Shown: positions 31,926 to 43,104 of the stretch, one piece after another
Numbering within the stretch: position 1 is the stretch's first letter
Layout: the number at the start of each line of letters is the position of its first letter
DNA from: Mytilus californianus
Taxonomy: Eukaryota; Mollusca; Bivalvia; Mytilida; Mytilidae
Direction of reading: 5' to 3'
DNA length: 64,000 nucleotides
Assembly: GCF_021869535.1 (NCBI RefSeq)
Contig: NW_026262734.1
Location: forward strand, 105,807,088-105,871,087
Translations under genes and position numbers: made by a program
The notes under the pieces: model-generated
The model's input: only the letters and a program-made list of their open reading frames with translations
Databases searched by the model: none
Told to the model about the DNA's origin: nothing

Positions 31926-33414
31926 TATCGTTTGAATTGACTCGTCCCTCGAGACTTCCGAATCACATTGGATTGTTTATACTGCAAATGTGCTATTTGC
32001 GCTCTGAAATTGCATTGACTGTTTATACATTTATGATATACAGTCACTGACTGTAAATCGACTTGTTTATGGCGTTAACAATTCTTTTCCGTAGTTTTAT
32101 TTATGACGTCAATAAAGAATACAGGTTCACTGAATTTTTACTTCGTCTGCTTCAAATTAAAAAAATGATGGTTTACCCAAAATATTTCTTTTGGAACAGT
32201 TGTAAGAGTTGCAGTATATAGAGAAAAACCACACATTGTCCCGAAATATACCCTAGTTTCCTTCTGTACTTAATAAAACACTTATTTACTGACTTCCGAA
32301 CAATAGAAAGTTTATTACCCCCCTTAACACCAATTATTGCTTCTTTTTGGGAAATAGTTGGTGTCTCGGGGGACAATAAACTTGCTTTTGTCTTCATAGC
32401 CAGTAAATAAGTGTATACTACATGCCGACTAAAGGCAAAAGAAGTCAATACAATACTGGCATTATTTTCATTATTTATTTTTGTTAATTAGTTTGAAAAT
32501 GATATTTGTAATAACATTATAGATGTACCTTCCTCGGAAAAAAATGAAATAAGATAATATTAGTTATTTTAACAAGAACGAGGGGAGAGGAGCAGTAAAA
32601 TCTTTTGGGCTTTGTGAAGCGCAAAAATTAAAATACTATACCACTTCTTATCCACAACAAAATCGAATTCTCATAAAAATTGTAAATAAATGTACAGAAA
32701 ACTAAAAAAAGATTATGTTGGAAATTTAGGGCATGTTTGTTTTTTCCTTGAAATACACTTCTTTTATTCCAAATTTATTCGAAAAAATATATGGGTTTCC
32801 GAAAGCAGGTGGAAAAAAATCAGTTTCTATAGAATATGAGTAGAAAAAAAATAAATCTGCATTGATTTAAAAATGTTCCTGCATGTATATTTAAAAAACA
32901 GGTTTTTCGATTGAAATTGAAATAAAACGTTTGTCCCGAGAGAAAAAAAAACAACAATGCCTCCCAAATAACCAAGATGAATGACTGGTGCCTGATCAGA
33001 AAATCTAGTAATTGTAGTCAAAAGTACACAACACAAAATGTCACGATCTATATGTATCAACTGAAAATAATATCTAAAAGTAACTAATGACATTAACGGT
33101 ACCAAGTGTACTACACCAGCTACGACAGTTTATGTTTCTTCAGTGATACTAGAGACCAAACTATTTGAAAATCTATCTCTTATTCATAAATTGAAGAGCT
33201 GATAAAACCAAAAAGGACAAAAAGTATAGCCAAAGTCGGGGTATCTTGACCATATGTTCATTGTTGTTAGTTCATCATGTTTTTCTGAGGAGTCAGATGT
33301 TAGTTGTTAGTGTGATTTGTTGTATTGATCAATATGTTTGGTTATTCCCGTCATCTTTTTATAATATTAAGAAAAAAACGCCCAAGGAAATTTCCCTTTT
33401 AAACATACTTGAAA

Positions 33415-33692
33415 GCTACTAAAAGAGGGGCGAAAGATACCATAGGAACATTCAAACTCATAAGTTGAAAATAAACTGACAACGTCATGGCAAAAATAGA
33501 AAAAGATAAACAGACAAACAATAGTACACAAAACACAACATAGAAAACTAAAGACTGAGCAACACGATCCCCACCAAAAAGTGGGGGTGATCTCAGGTGC
33601 TCCGGACGGGTAAGCTGATCCTGCTCCACATGTGGCACCCGTCGTATTACTCATGGTAGTACAAACCTAGTGATAAGTCTAATTGATACTAC
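33415..33692 (-). mobile_element. Family A 3' tail copy, antisense in intron 1
   Basis: The reverse complement reads GGTGCCACATGTGGAGCAGG, then CGGAGCACCTGAGATCACCC, GCCATGACGTTGTCAGTTTA, and CCTATGGTATCTTTCGCCCC at the end. No coding part is present. Confidence 0.75.
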
Positions 33693-33893
33693 GTGACACA
33701 TTTTCATCACATAGTTTAGAATGTCACATTCATCAATCCAAAATGGCGACCCAAGACATGTCAATCTTAGATTTGACTATAATTTTAGCCAATGAAACAA
33801 AGTTGTTACATAAAAATTGCATTAGAATAGAATATCACATTCAAGTTATTTTCAAAACATAATTGACCCAACCATAACATTGTTTGATTGCAG

Positions 33894-34016
33894 ATCATTT
33901 GTCTGAAGCCCTAAGGGTAACTGCAGCAGAAGTGGGTAAAAATTGGACGACACTCTACCGGAAGTTGCCATTTAATCCACCACGTGACAAGTCAAATCGT
34001 GACTATGACATTGAAG
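33894..34016 (+). CDS. Coiled-coil / death-domain protein, exon 2
   Basis: It is 123 bp, with acceptor TTGATTGCAG and donor GAAG|GTAATG. In the phase left by exon 1 (one base carried over) it reads DHLSEALRVTAAEVGKNWTT and LYRKLPFNPPRDKSNRDYDI. The W..LYRKLPF pattern after an amphipathic helix is what the first half of a death domain looks like. The exon also ends in phase 1, matching exon 3. Confidence 0.8.
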
Positions 34017-34639
34017 GTAATGGTTTGTAGAGGGAAATATAAATCTTTGCTTGAAAAATTGTTTGTCTTTTGAAATATCTTTCATATTTTTATTTTAGTT
34101 TATTGATATAACAAAAGACATATATGCAGTGTCATATATCAAGTAACGATATAGGTTTTTCTTCACATTGATATCGTACAATATTATTCGCAATTGAGTC
34201 CCAATGTGAAACTTTTTTGGCGAGTCAGCATACTTACTGTTGTCATGTGTTTGCAAAATTTATAAGATTTGTTGTAATTCCAGTGGTAAACCTTGTTGGT
34301 ACTTCGATGATAATTTCTCATCTATAAGATAAGTATAATCTACTCTAACGTTATACAATTCTATAATACGATATTTACAGAACAAATGAGCAAGTTGATA
34401 TGGACCTATAGAAGTACGGCAGTACCGGATATTGGCATATCCAATAAAAAACAATATTATATGTTGAAATGTACATTGTAATCTGGCTTTAATTATCCAA
34501 AGTGTATAAATTGCTACATCTTTTGATTTGTTTATAGTAAATTATAGCTAGTAAATAAATTCATCTTCCCGCTCACAAAATACCTCTATGAAGAGGAGTA
34601 AAGAGAGTAAAATAAATTTACTGATAAATAAAAAAAATA

Positions 34640-34712
34640 AAATTGAGAATGGAAAGGGGGAATATGTCAAAGAGACAACAACCCGACCAAAGAGCACACA
34701 ACAGCCGAAGTA
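34640..34712. repeat. Dispersed repeat D, copy 2, in intron 2
   Basis: GAGAATGGAAAGGGGGAATA and TGTCAAAGAGACAACAACCC, identical over most of its length to 20433-20492. Confidence 0.7.
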
Positions 34713-34760
34713 TTATGCATACTTGTAGATTTTAAATTTTGAGTTTTGTTTTATTTTCAG

Positions 34761-34936
34761 CAATTGACTGGACCCGATCAACAAACACAGAGTACAAAGA
34801 CCTAGCCTACAAAGGCCTTGAGAAATGGAGAAAACTTAGCAACAAAGCCTCTACTAACGCTCTTATCAGGACTTTAAATAGTATGCAAAAACAGTCAATA
34901 GCTCAACAGCTACAACGAACTGTCATTATAACATGA
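34761..34936 (+). CDS. Coiled-coil / death-domain protein, exon 3 (terminal)
   Basis: Acceptor TTTATTTTCAG, then coding that completes the death-like fold: AIDWTRSTNTEYKDLAYKGL, EKWRKLSNKASTNALIRTLN, MQKQSIAQQLQRTVIIT, and TGA at 34934-34936. EKWRKLSNKAS..ALI..L is the typical helix 5-6 signature of death domains, which mediate homotypic contacts in apoptotic and innate immune signalling. Coding bases of the three exons sum to 1644, divisible by three. Confidence 0.8.
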
Positions 34937-35156
34937 CAAAAAGGCATTAGTTCTATGTTAACACGATGTGCTTTATTATACTATATATTTCTAATCACTG
35001 TTCAGCTACTTAAAATAGCTTGACCTATTGCTTTAACCCCTGTTTTACATTTGTACTTGAAAATACCAGGCGTCTTTCATATATAGACATGCATCCGATT
35101 TCTCGACTAAATACTATGTATTATATGCTATTAACCATATATCAACATTTATATTA

Positions 35157-35162
35157 AATAAA
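35157..35162 (+). other. Polyadenylation signal of the death-domain gene
   Basis: AATAAA 221 bases after the stop, followed by a GT-rich run (GTTGTGTTTATG). It is the first canonical signal after the stop. Confidence 0.55.
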
Positions 35163-35597
35163 GTTGTGTTTATGCGTAACTCACTTGATTTGTCATTAAT
35201 TGTATGTGCGTATTACGAAAGTACAGAAAACTACTCGATACATATTTCCATTTAAAATACGTACAAAGTCATTCTATCAATATATTTATTTTTCTTAGCC
35301 ATATTCCCGCCCTCTTTTCCTCGTTTTTGACTCTTGTCGAATGCGACTTACCGCAAGATATTTATGAAATGAGCAAGTCGACTGGTACCATAAGATAAGT
35401 AGGAACAAATTGTTGATAGATGCTAACAACATAATTTGAACTTACTTTACATTATACAATAAAAGCAAATCATCGATAAAGTGGATTTGGAAGTTAAATG
35501 GTACGTAGTACTAGATTCGTTTTCATTCTTCTTTTAAAATACTTACTTGTAAAATGGTTTAAACTTCAAACTAAATTTAGTAATACATATTATATAA

Positions 35598-35732
35598 ATA
35601 ACACATAGCTGAGCGGGTGATAGAGCAGATTGTTACCCCGAGAAAACATTGTCAACTGAGGCGAAGCCAAGGTTGACAATGTCTTTTCGAGGGGTAACAA
35701 TCTGCTCTATCACCGTCTCAGATATGTGTTAT
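35598..35732. repeat. 135-bp fold-back element
   Basis: Left and right halves are inverted copies (AGCAGATTGTTACCCC against GGGGTAACAATCTGCTCTAT, with more pairing on either side), about 60 bp per arm around a short GC-rich loop near 35660-35672. Transcribed, it would form a long hairpin. Confidence 0.75.
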
Positions 35733-36024
35733 TTAATTTATTATACTGAATATTCTATTATTACTGTCTATTAAATTTTAAATTCAAAGTAATAAACTAT
35801 GACGTCTTGTGCATAACAATCATCCGTATCTATTAAAGCGCACACTTGAGCAAGCGTCTCCGTGAAGGGTAATAGAGTATTTGCCATGGGATAGAGTAAA
35901 TTGTCTCCCTCGTATTAACCAATCAAACTCTGGCATTTTGACATGAAGTATAATAAATATATTTATTTTTTTGTAACTGTGTGTTATTTTCCGTCTATAA
36001 AACGAAGTAGTTGCTAACTTCTAG

Positions 36025-36075
36025 GTCGTTTTGACTCTGGTGGAGAGTTGTCTCATTGGCATTCACACTGTTCAT
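36025..36075 (+). mobile_element. Family C tail terminal fragment
   Basis: GACTCTGGTGGAGAGTTGTC and TCATTGGCATTCACACTG. Confidence 0.55.
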
Positions 36076-36489
36076 ATAGATCACTAGATTTAGAGAATAT
36101 GTATCACAGTAGGGATTGTTTGGGATCGTCTATTTTGGCTTGTCGACTGAAAACGAGTTTTTTCCCGATTGAATTAACATGCAATCAAATCGATGTACTT
36201 TTATTAAGAAAATATATGTTTTATTCATGATTGTCTAATGATATAATAAGATTTTAGCACTAACGTTGCATAATTTGATTCTATTTCACTTCAATTTCAT
36301 TTTTACATGGTTAAGTTTTTTTTCGAGTACTAGAGTTGAAATGTTCGTTGTTTATTATTTCAAAACTGGTCCGGGGTTTGCAAAGAAAATATGAACACGA
36401 AAGAAAGCATTCGGTGCTTCAAAATAACTTTGTTAATTTCTGTTCTGAAACGTTTTACCCTAAAATCACTAGAATTACTGGATCATTTA

Positions 36490-36800
36490 AAATTTTAAGC
36501 AACATTATTTTACCGATTATCAAATCTCGTAAATCGTTTCACAAAATACAAAAAAAGGTTACAAACAAAAACTCAAAGAGAAGCGATACCGGGTCTCCTG
36601 CTGTGCATGCATCGCCGCTATGAGAATCCACAGTCAGTCAAAATGTCACAATTGGGAATAGAAAACAAACGAAAATATTCCGATTTCACACGGGCCTGTT
36701 GGTATCTAAAGATATAAGACCACGATAGCATGTCGCAAGTTAAGAAGCAGACACATCGTATCTGTCAAACAATTGATAATGATGACCGTAAGTCTTATTT
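36490..36800 (+). repeat. Dispersed repeat F, copy 1
   Basis: It shares blocks with 52340-52640: ATCTCGTAAATCG, GCATGC, GAATCCACAGTCAGTCAAAA, AAGACCACGATAGC, ACATCGTATC and GATGATGACCG. The class is unknown. The plus ORF at 36336-36623 runs into it and is not supported as a gene. Confidence 0.4.
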
Positions 36801-36809
36801 AGTGTCGAT

Positions 36810-37945
36810 GTTAGTACTCGATGTGAGCAGTTTTTGTGTAAGGAGCTCAAACGAATTAAATGGTCACTAGATTTAAGTGCAGGAAACTCGTAAATGTGTT
36901 CCATATTATTTCATGCTTGTTTGTTTTGACGCAAACACATATATCTATTCAAGTAATTCTTATATATGGTTGGTTGATTTTTGTCTGTAATACATTATGC
37001 TTGTTGTATATTATTTCATTTTGGCGCAAAATTGACGTTTAATGTCAATGCTGTTTTAATTGAATTAAGTTAGTATACACAATATAATAGATAACACATA
37101 CGCTTTCATGAAATCCCTTAAAAATAACAAAAATACAATATATATATAGATATGCTTACACCACGAGCACATGTTTGATGTGGTAAATGTTCTCCGTCAA
37201 GTGCCATAGTAATACATACAAGAGTACACCATTCTATTCGGTGAAAAGGATAGAATTCATTTATTTTGGACCAAGAGGAAAGTATTCATAACATATAAAA
37301 AATATTGTTAATCTTATTGTATATCAAAACTATAAACACTATATCATCGCATTCATAGAAAATGGTAATTTACGTCCTATATAATGTTGTCTGTTTCTAT
37401 TCGGCAGTCTTTAAGGTTACGATTTAGAAAAAAATTTTAAATTCTCTTTGTTATAAGTATTAATAAAAACAGAATGTTGAAATAATATTTCGCCAAAAAC
37501 AGTCACTTTAGCCCAAATTTGTCCAAATTAGCTCAAAAACATCGCTGATGTGTTTTTAACTTGCAGGTCAATAATTTAACCTGATTGGATCCGTAGGCAT
37601 GTGACCTTCAATTCAACCCCTTAGCTAGAGATGGATTACGCATGTACTAGGCGTGTTCAGCTATTGAAATGAAAAGAATGTCAACATTGAAAATGAAATA
37701 AGGAAGACCCATTTGGTTGATTGATTCGATAAAAAAATAATCAGTCTTATACAAGTAAAAAGATGATTAACATATATAACCTATAATATGAAATTAAACA
37801 GACCTAGAAAAATCCAATTGGACGTGCTCGCTATCTATTTCTATTTATGTTCATATCAGGTTATACATTATTGAATGACCGTCGACAGTATTTGGTGGTT
37901 TTATGATGTTAAATTAGACTAGACCATTTTTGACTATTGTCTTAA
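36810..37945. other. No gene seen
   Basis: AT-rich, no window-internal repeat recognised. Confidence 0.4.
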
Positions 37946-37949
37946 AAAC

Positions 37950-38980
37950 AATAAAAGAAAGAGAGAATCTTTAAAATGCAAAAATAAAAATCATTGGTCG
38001 ACTTCTTAGAAGAGTTCTTCCCCTTAATGGCGATTGTTGCCATTTTTGCGTGTTTGTTTATAATCTTAAAAAACTTTAATAGCTATAAAGAAATTTAAAG
38101 CAAACAGTGATCAGCTAGACAAGATCTTCAGATTTGTTAACAATGTCAAAAACGTTGATTGACTCCTTGTATAAGTAATTGCCCATAAACGGCATTGTTT
38201 ACCGATTGTGTTTTTGCATTTCTGGTCAAAATATAGTAGATAAGGAAATTCTGTAACAGCAAAAAATGATTAAGATGACAAGATCTACAAATTTGTCAGC
38301 AAAGCAGTAGTTGTTGGTCGACTATCAGACTTGGTTATTGCCCTTTAAAGATATTGTTTAACCATTTGTTTGCATTTAAGCCAACAGAAATAGCTGTAGA
38401 TAAAGAAAACTGTAAACAACGAAAACGATTACTCAGACACTATCTGCAAATATATCAAAATGGCCGAAATTGTATGTCGACTCCTGAAAGGAGTTGTTAC
38501 CCTTGCATTATGATTTCTACCCATATTTGCATTTTGACGATAACTATAGTAGATAAAAACTGTAAATTACACAAATGATGACCGAAACACGATCTTCAAT
38601 TAAGACAAAATTACCTAAATTGTCAGTTGATTACTTATAGGAGTTATTGTCCTTAAACGACGATTTCAACCTTTTGTTTGTGTTGGTCAGAAACTATTGA
38701 AGATAAAGAGAAACTGTCAACCAAGCCGAAATTGGATCTCCACTTCTTATGGAAGGTATTGTCCTTGGATGACGATGATTATACCCATTCTTATGTATTC
38801 AGGGCAACAAATATGGTAGATAGAGGGAAACTGAAAACAAAAACAAAAAATAACAGCAATACAAGGTCAACAAAAATGGGATTTTAGTCATACATTATTT
38901 TATAGTCTTCAATGTTGATAATGAGCATAGACCCAGGTGTGCGACACAGGCTCTTGAGAGCGTCTAGTTTTTCTAGTTTT
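37950..38980 (+). mobile_element. Pearl-like element with five 160-bp tandem units
   Basis: An aligned GAC/GAT anchor recurs at 38001, 38161, 38320, 38479 and 38639, a period of 159-160 bp. Each unit contains ATTGTTTACC/ACCATTTG and GTAGATAAAGAAACTG-like phrases. The block ends with GACACAGGCTCTTGAGAGCG and TCTAGTT, i.e. a terminal hairpin then CTAG. That resembles a Helitron-type end. The transposase is absent. The small ORFs inside are accidental. Confidence 0.55.
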
Positions 38981-38999
38981 ACATAATTTTCTTTTTCTT

Positions 39000-39530
39000 T
39001 ATATACAGTTTTATCATCTCCGCTTCCTGTATGTTTCATTTCATCTGCTTTTTCTCATTCATTAGTCCACCATGGGTCACTTTGTTTGTTAGAGTCATGA
39101 AACGATTAATTGTCTTATAATGTATAATAGTTGTTGAAATTTAACAGATATTTTATGAACTTTCTACTTTAAAATTCATATTCCCACCATGACGTCAATA
39201 AATTTTAAGTGAGATGATACTGCTTGATGTCTGGCGTAGTTTTGTGTTAGAAGTTTAACTTGAGATTCAAAATATTAGATGCATATATATCTGAAAATAC
39301 AAGAATTGAATACAGTCACATTTTTTATTTATTTATACGAAATGAAAGCAAGGGACGATCACTTGCTTTCAATTTGTTTTGATTAAACCTAACAGCATTT
39401 AATTCTAATATGAAGCAATATTGAGTAGTGTGAACTACATATCCTATTGGTAATTTGAATCATATGTGGATACCAAAAAATACAAAAGATATGTTATAGC
39501 AAACAATCTAAATTTCTTTCTATTGCAACA
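39000..39530. other. No gene seen
   Basis: AT-rich unique-looking sequence. Confidence 0.4.
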
Positions 39531-39534
39531 GATC

Positions 39535-39870
39535 GTCGAATGATACCAAAAGGACATTCAAATTCATAAGTCGAAAATTAACTGACAACGCCATGGCAAA
39601 AAACAAAAAAGACAAAAAGACAAACAACAGTATACAACACACAACATATAAAACTAACACAAACCCCACCCAAAATCGGGGGTAACCTCAAGTGCGCTGG
39701 AAGGGTAAGCAGACCCTGCTCCACATGTGGCACCCGTTATGTTGCTCATGTAAGTATAAACCCGGGAATAAGTCAAATTTCGATAAGTAACATTCGGGAG
39801 GACGGGATTGTATTTAAGACGATTGGAACATATCCGTCGTCATCTGTGAAACAGATTATCCATAATGGTC
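39535..39870 (-). mobile_element. Family A 3' copy
   Basis: Tail phrases in reverse (GATACCAAAAGGACATTCAA, CTCCACATGTGGCACCCGTT) and then CATATCCGTCGTCATCTGTG, AAACAGATTATCCATAATGG from the C-terminal coding end (YG..VSQM). Confidence 0.75.
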
Positions 39871-39889
39871 AAAAGTTAAATCACAAAAA

Positions 39890-40132
39890 TACTGAACTAA
39901 GGGGAAAATTCAAAACGGAAAGTCCCTAATCAAATGGCAAAATCAAAAGCACAAACACATCAAACGAATGGACAACAACTGTCATATTCCTGACTTGGTA
40001 CAGGCATTTTCTTATATAGAAAATGGTTGATTGAACCTGTTTTTATAGCGCTAAACCTCTCACTTGTACGACAGTCGCATCAAATTCCATTATATTGACA
40101 ACGATGCGTGAACATAATGTCACAAATAGGGG
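39890..40132 (-). mobile_element. Family B 3' tail fragment
   Basis: AGTCCCTAATCAAATGGCAA, then TCCTGACTTGGTACAGGCAT, and CATTATATTGACAACGATGC match the family B tail read in reverse. It sits between two family A fragments. Confidence 0.75.
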
Positions 40133-40134
40133 TA

Positions 40135-40528
40135 CAACAACAACACGAACCCCACCAAAAACTGTGGTTGATTTCAGGTGCTCTTGAAGGATAAGCAGAT
40201 CCTGCTCCACATGTGGCACCAGTCGTGTTCATATTATTACAAAGCCGGTAAATAGTCTAATTCGGTAGGTCACATTCGTTGAAAGGGAACGGGATTGTAG
40301 TTACGACATAAGGAACATATCCGATATCATCTGAATAACGGATATTCCATAACGGTCAACTAGCTCGTGATTGCGTTCGTAAAATTTACGAAGTGATGAA
40401 TTCAACTTCACCATTTGGAACTTTTGGTTTAAAAACGAAAAGGTCACAATTGGGAAGCTGAAATCATCTCTTTTGTCGTAAAGTTTTGTTTAAACCGACC
40501 CTCATAGTCAATTTCTATATATAAGTAC
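40135..40528 (-). mobile_element. Family A 3' copy with internal deletion
   Basis: It contains tail, the QEFQMVKLK coding end and the LYDKRDDFSF segment, but the part between (NIPAAPAYGV...LLLTRKL) is missing. The copy begins within ID-Y-EGR at about 40528. Confidence 0.75.
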
Positions 40529-40529
40529 T

Positions 40530-42355
40530 AATCAAATGGCAAAATCAAAAGCTCAAACACATCAAACGGGTGGATTACAACTGTCATATTCCTGACTTGG
40601 TACAGGCATTTTCTCATGTAGAAAATGGTGGATTGAACCTGGTTTTATAGCGCTAAACCTATCACTTGTATGACAGTCGCATCAAATTCCATTATATTGA
40701 CAACGATGCGTGAATAAAACAAACAGCCATAATAGGTTAAAAAATTTAAAAAAGGGGTACATCAGTCAACACCGTGTCACAATCTTAATCACAACAAAAA
40801 CAAACAAATATTTAACAAAGAAGCACAAAAAAGCATATATCACATTTAACAACCTCATTCATTGCTTACTTATTTTTGTATTTTATTTAGGTATGCCAAA
40901 TCAACCCATAAAGGATCGAGGGATTTTAAGCACTGAGACCGAATCGTAATTTTAACATTAACTTTGGCGTAGAATCGCGTGTTTGACGTCAGAATGTAAA
41001 CGTCACATAGGTAGAGATATAAAATAATTTTGTCGTTCAAAGTATGCAAAAATTATAATAGAACAATAACACAATGGCGGGATGTTTAAAGTACAGAGAC
41101 ACGTCATATGTATCAAAGAAACATAAAAAGTCACACGGACAAAGCACACAAGTAAAAATAAAAAATAATACAAACAACACAATGACGGGATGCATAATAA
41201 CAGAGCCACTTCAAATGTATATCACCAAAAACAGACCAAACAGTAAAAGTAATATTAATAAAAAATAAAAGAACACTTTAACACGTTATTAAGATGATAA
41301 ACAGCGTCAGTACGCAGAATCTATACTTCAAGACCATCATGTATCATTTGTGAAGTTGATACGAAATATTTATCAACAAGGTCTTGGTACCTTCCGATGA
41401 ACTTTTTTAGAAAAATGACGAGACGTTCTTTGACATACCCCTGGTTCATCAACTTTCTGCTCAGACACTGGTGAAGTTTTAAAAATCTGAGTAGGAGCTG
41501 CAAGCTCTTGCATACCGAATAAGTTGGGAAATGTATATCCCATATGCAGGTGAAGTTGGTATATTGCTACTAAGGTGAGAGAAATTGATCATTTTAAAAT
41601 TAAAATCGTCTCGTTTGTCATAGATTCTGGTACTGAGATGACTGTGTATGTCAAATTCGAGGTATAAGTCTAAAAATGAGGCGGAGGAAGCCGTGTCTGT
41701 TGTTTCTTTAATTTCTAGTTCTGGGGGATATATTAATGGAACCCAATCAGAAAAGTTCGGATTGTTAATGGAAAGAACAAAATCAATATATCTGAAAGTG
41801 AAATTAAATAATCTGGCTTCTTTGATCTTCTTGTTTTTGACAAGTGTCTGAAGGAACTCCGATTCATATGAAAATAAGAAGAGGTCGGCAAGGAGAGGCG
41901 CACAGTTCGTTCCCATAGGAATGCCGACAATTTGTTGAAAAAGTCTACCTCCAAATTCAACAAAAATGTTGTCGATAAGAAACTCCAGCATACTGATCAC
42001 TTGTTCCTCTGTGTAGCATGTTTTACCCTTTTGTTCGCTATTAACAAAAAATGCCTTATGGTATCCCAAAGTAATAAATTTATAGCGTATGCTACCATTT
42101 TTATGTTGAAAGGCATTGTGGATTATTTCTTTTAGGCGATTTTTCAATTTCACATGGGGAATGGTGGTATACAGGGTCGAAAAATCAAAAGTTTTGATAG
42201 AACTAATTTCAGAAAAAGACCGAGATTTAAAATTATCCAGAAGTTCTTTAGAATTTTTAAGAATCCACATATGATTAATACCACTACGCGAGTAAACAGT
42301 TTCACAGTATTTCTGAAGACCCTCTTTCACTCTTTCAAACCTCTCTTGATGGCTC
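40530..42355 (-). mobile_element. Family B Penelope-like retroelement, 5'-truncated
   Basis: The minus-strand order is RT (42330-41479), C-terminal end (to about 41321), 3' tail (41320-40530). The tail contains AAACATCCCGCCATTG and TCATACAAGTGATAGGTTTA. The very end of the tail seen in other copies (GAGTTCGGTATTTTTG) is missing here. Confidence 0.75.
41321..42330 (-). pseudogene. Penelope-like reverse transcriptase, family B
   Basis: RT blocks: IKTFDFSTLYTTIPHVKLK, VGIPMGTNCAPLLADLFL, and FRYIDFVLSINN, where the second catalytic Asp is replaced by Phe (codons at 41779-41790). Then SFLDLYLEFD, RIYDKRDDFNF and GIYISQLIRYARAC. A frameshift near 41480-41500 separates the final segment (SRKLMNQGYVKERLVIFLKK, then DLVDKYFVSTSQMI). 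The N-terminal third is missing. No GIY-YIG domain is visible. Loss of the catalytic Asp makes this copy inactive even before its frameshift. Confidence 0.8.
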
Positions 42356-42450
42356 CGTAAAAGTTTCGCAGTGATGATTTCAATTTATCACTCGAAATTC
42401 TGGATTATTAGCTTATTTTTGAGCAGCAACCTTCTATCAAGGAAATCAAG
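42355..42450 (-). mobile_element. Family A coding fragment, minus strand
   Basis: The reverse complement reads DFLDRRLLL then KLL..RSHQE-like residues, parallel to FLDRGLLLTRKLL...YGRHHE of family A. It joins directly to the truncated 5' end of the family B copy. Confidence 0.5.
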
Positions 42451-43035
42451 GTGAGAAAAATCGTATGGCGCTGCATCGTATGGCGCTACATTCCAGCATC
42501 ATATGCCGCTGGAAACCTTCCAGCAACGCCTAAATATGAAGTATATATCTCCCTCTTCATACGATATTCAAAGCGTTCGTTTTCTTTCATGATTTGTTTT
42601 ATAGAGAGTTGCTACTTTCAAGGAAGTAATTTACCAGAGTTCCATTTGATTAAGTTGAAAAATCTCCTTAAATGTCATGATTTGGTTAACCATTATTTAA
42701 TATCTTTATCACCGATGACCATGGATATATTCTAATTTCCGTAGCTACAATCTTGCCTTCTTTCCCACTTTTATACAATAACCGAATGCGACTGATCTCA
42801 TAATTGTTTAGGCCATATATGAGCAAAACAATAGATACCACTAGTGGATCAGGGTTTGCTTATCCTACCGAATCAAATGAGATCAACCCCGGTTCTTGAA
42901 GGGGTTATCGTTTCTGATTCTTCAGCGTTCGGTGTAGTGTTTTGTAGACTTTCATTTGCCATGATACTGTCTGTTTTTTCTTTTATATGATTATGGGATT
43001 GTCCTCTGTGTATCTTTTGTTTCATTTCTGGAATA
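42451..43035 (+). mobile_element. Family A-related 3' copy, head-to-head with the minus-strand copies
   Basis: Plus-strand coding remnant LPATPKYEVYISLFIRYSK, then FHLIKLKNLLK, HDLVNHYLISLSPMTMDIF and TAA. Next comes a diverged tail (GAGATCAACCCCGGTTCTTG, TTTGCCATGATACTGTC, TTGTCCTCTGTGTATCTTTT). It is a diverged subfamily. Confidence 0.65.
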
Positions 43036-43104
43036 TTCCATTCGAATTACTAGAATTAAAATTTTGATGTTAAATATACCATTTAGTGTAAATGTATTAA
43101 ATAA

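Larger units (their letters stand above)
26269..33893 (+). other. Intron 1 of the death-domain gene
   Basis: Donor GTAGGT and acceptor TTGATTGCAG. The 7.6-kb intron holds a family C element copy (28.78-30.01 kb), a pearl-like element (30.87-31.34 kb), short tandem duplications and an antisense family A tail (33.42-33.69 kb). The stretches 26300-27660 and 32000-33410 show nothing I recognise. Confidence 0.6.
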
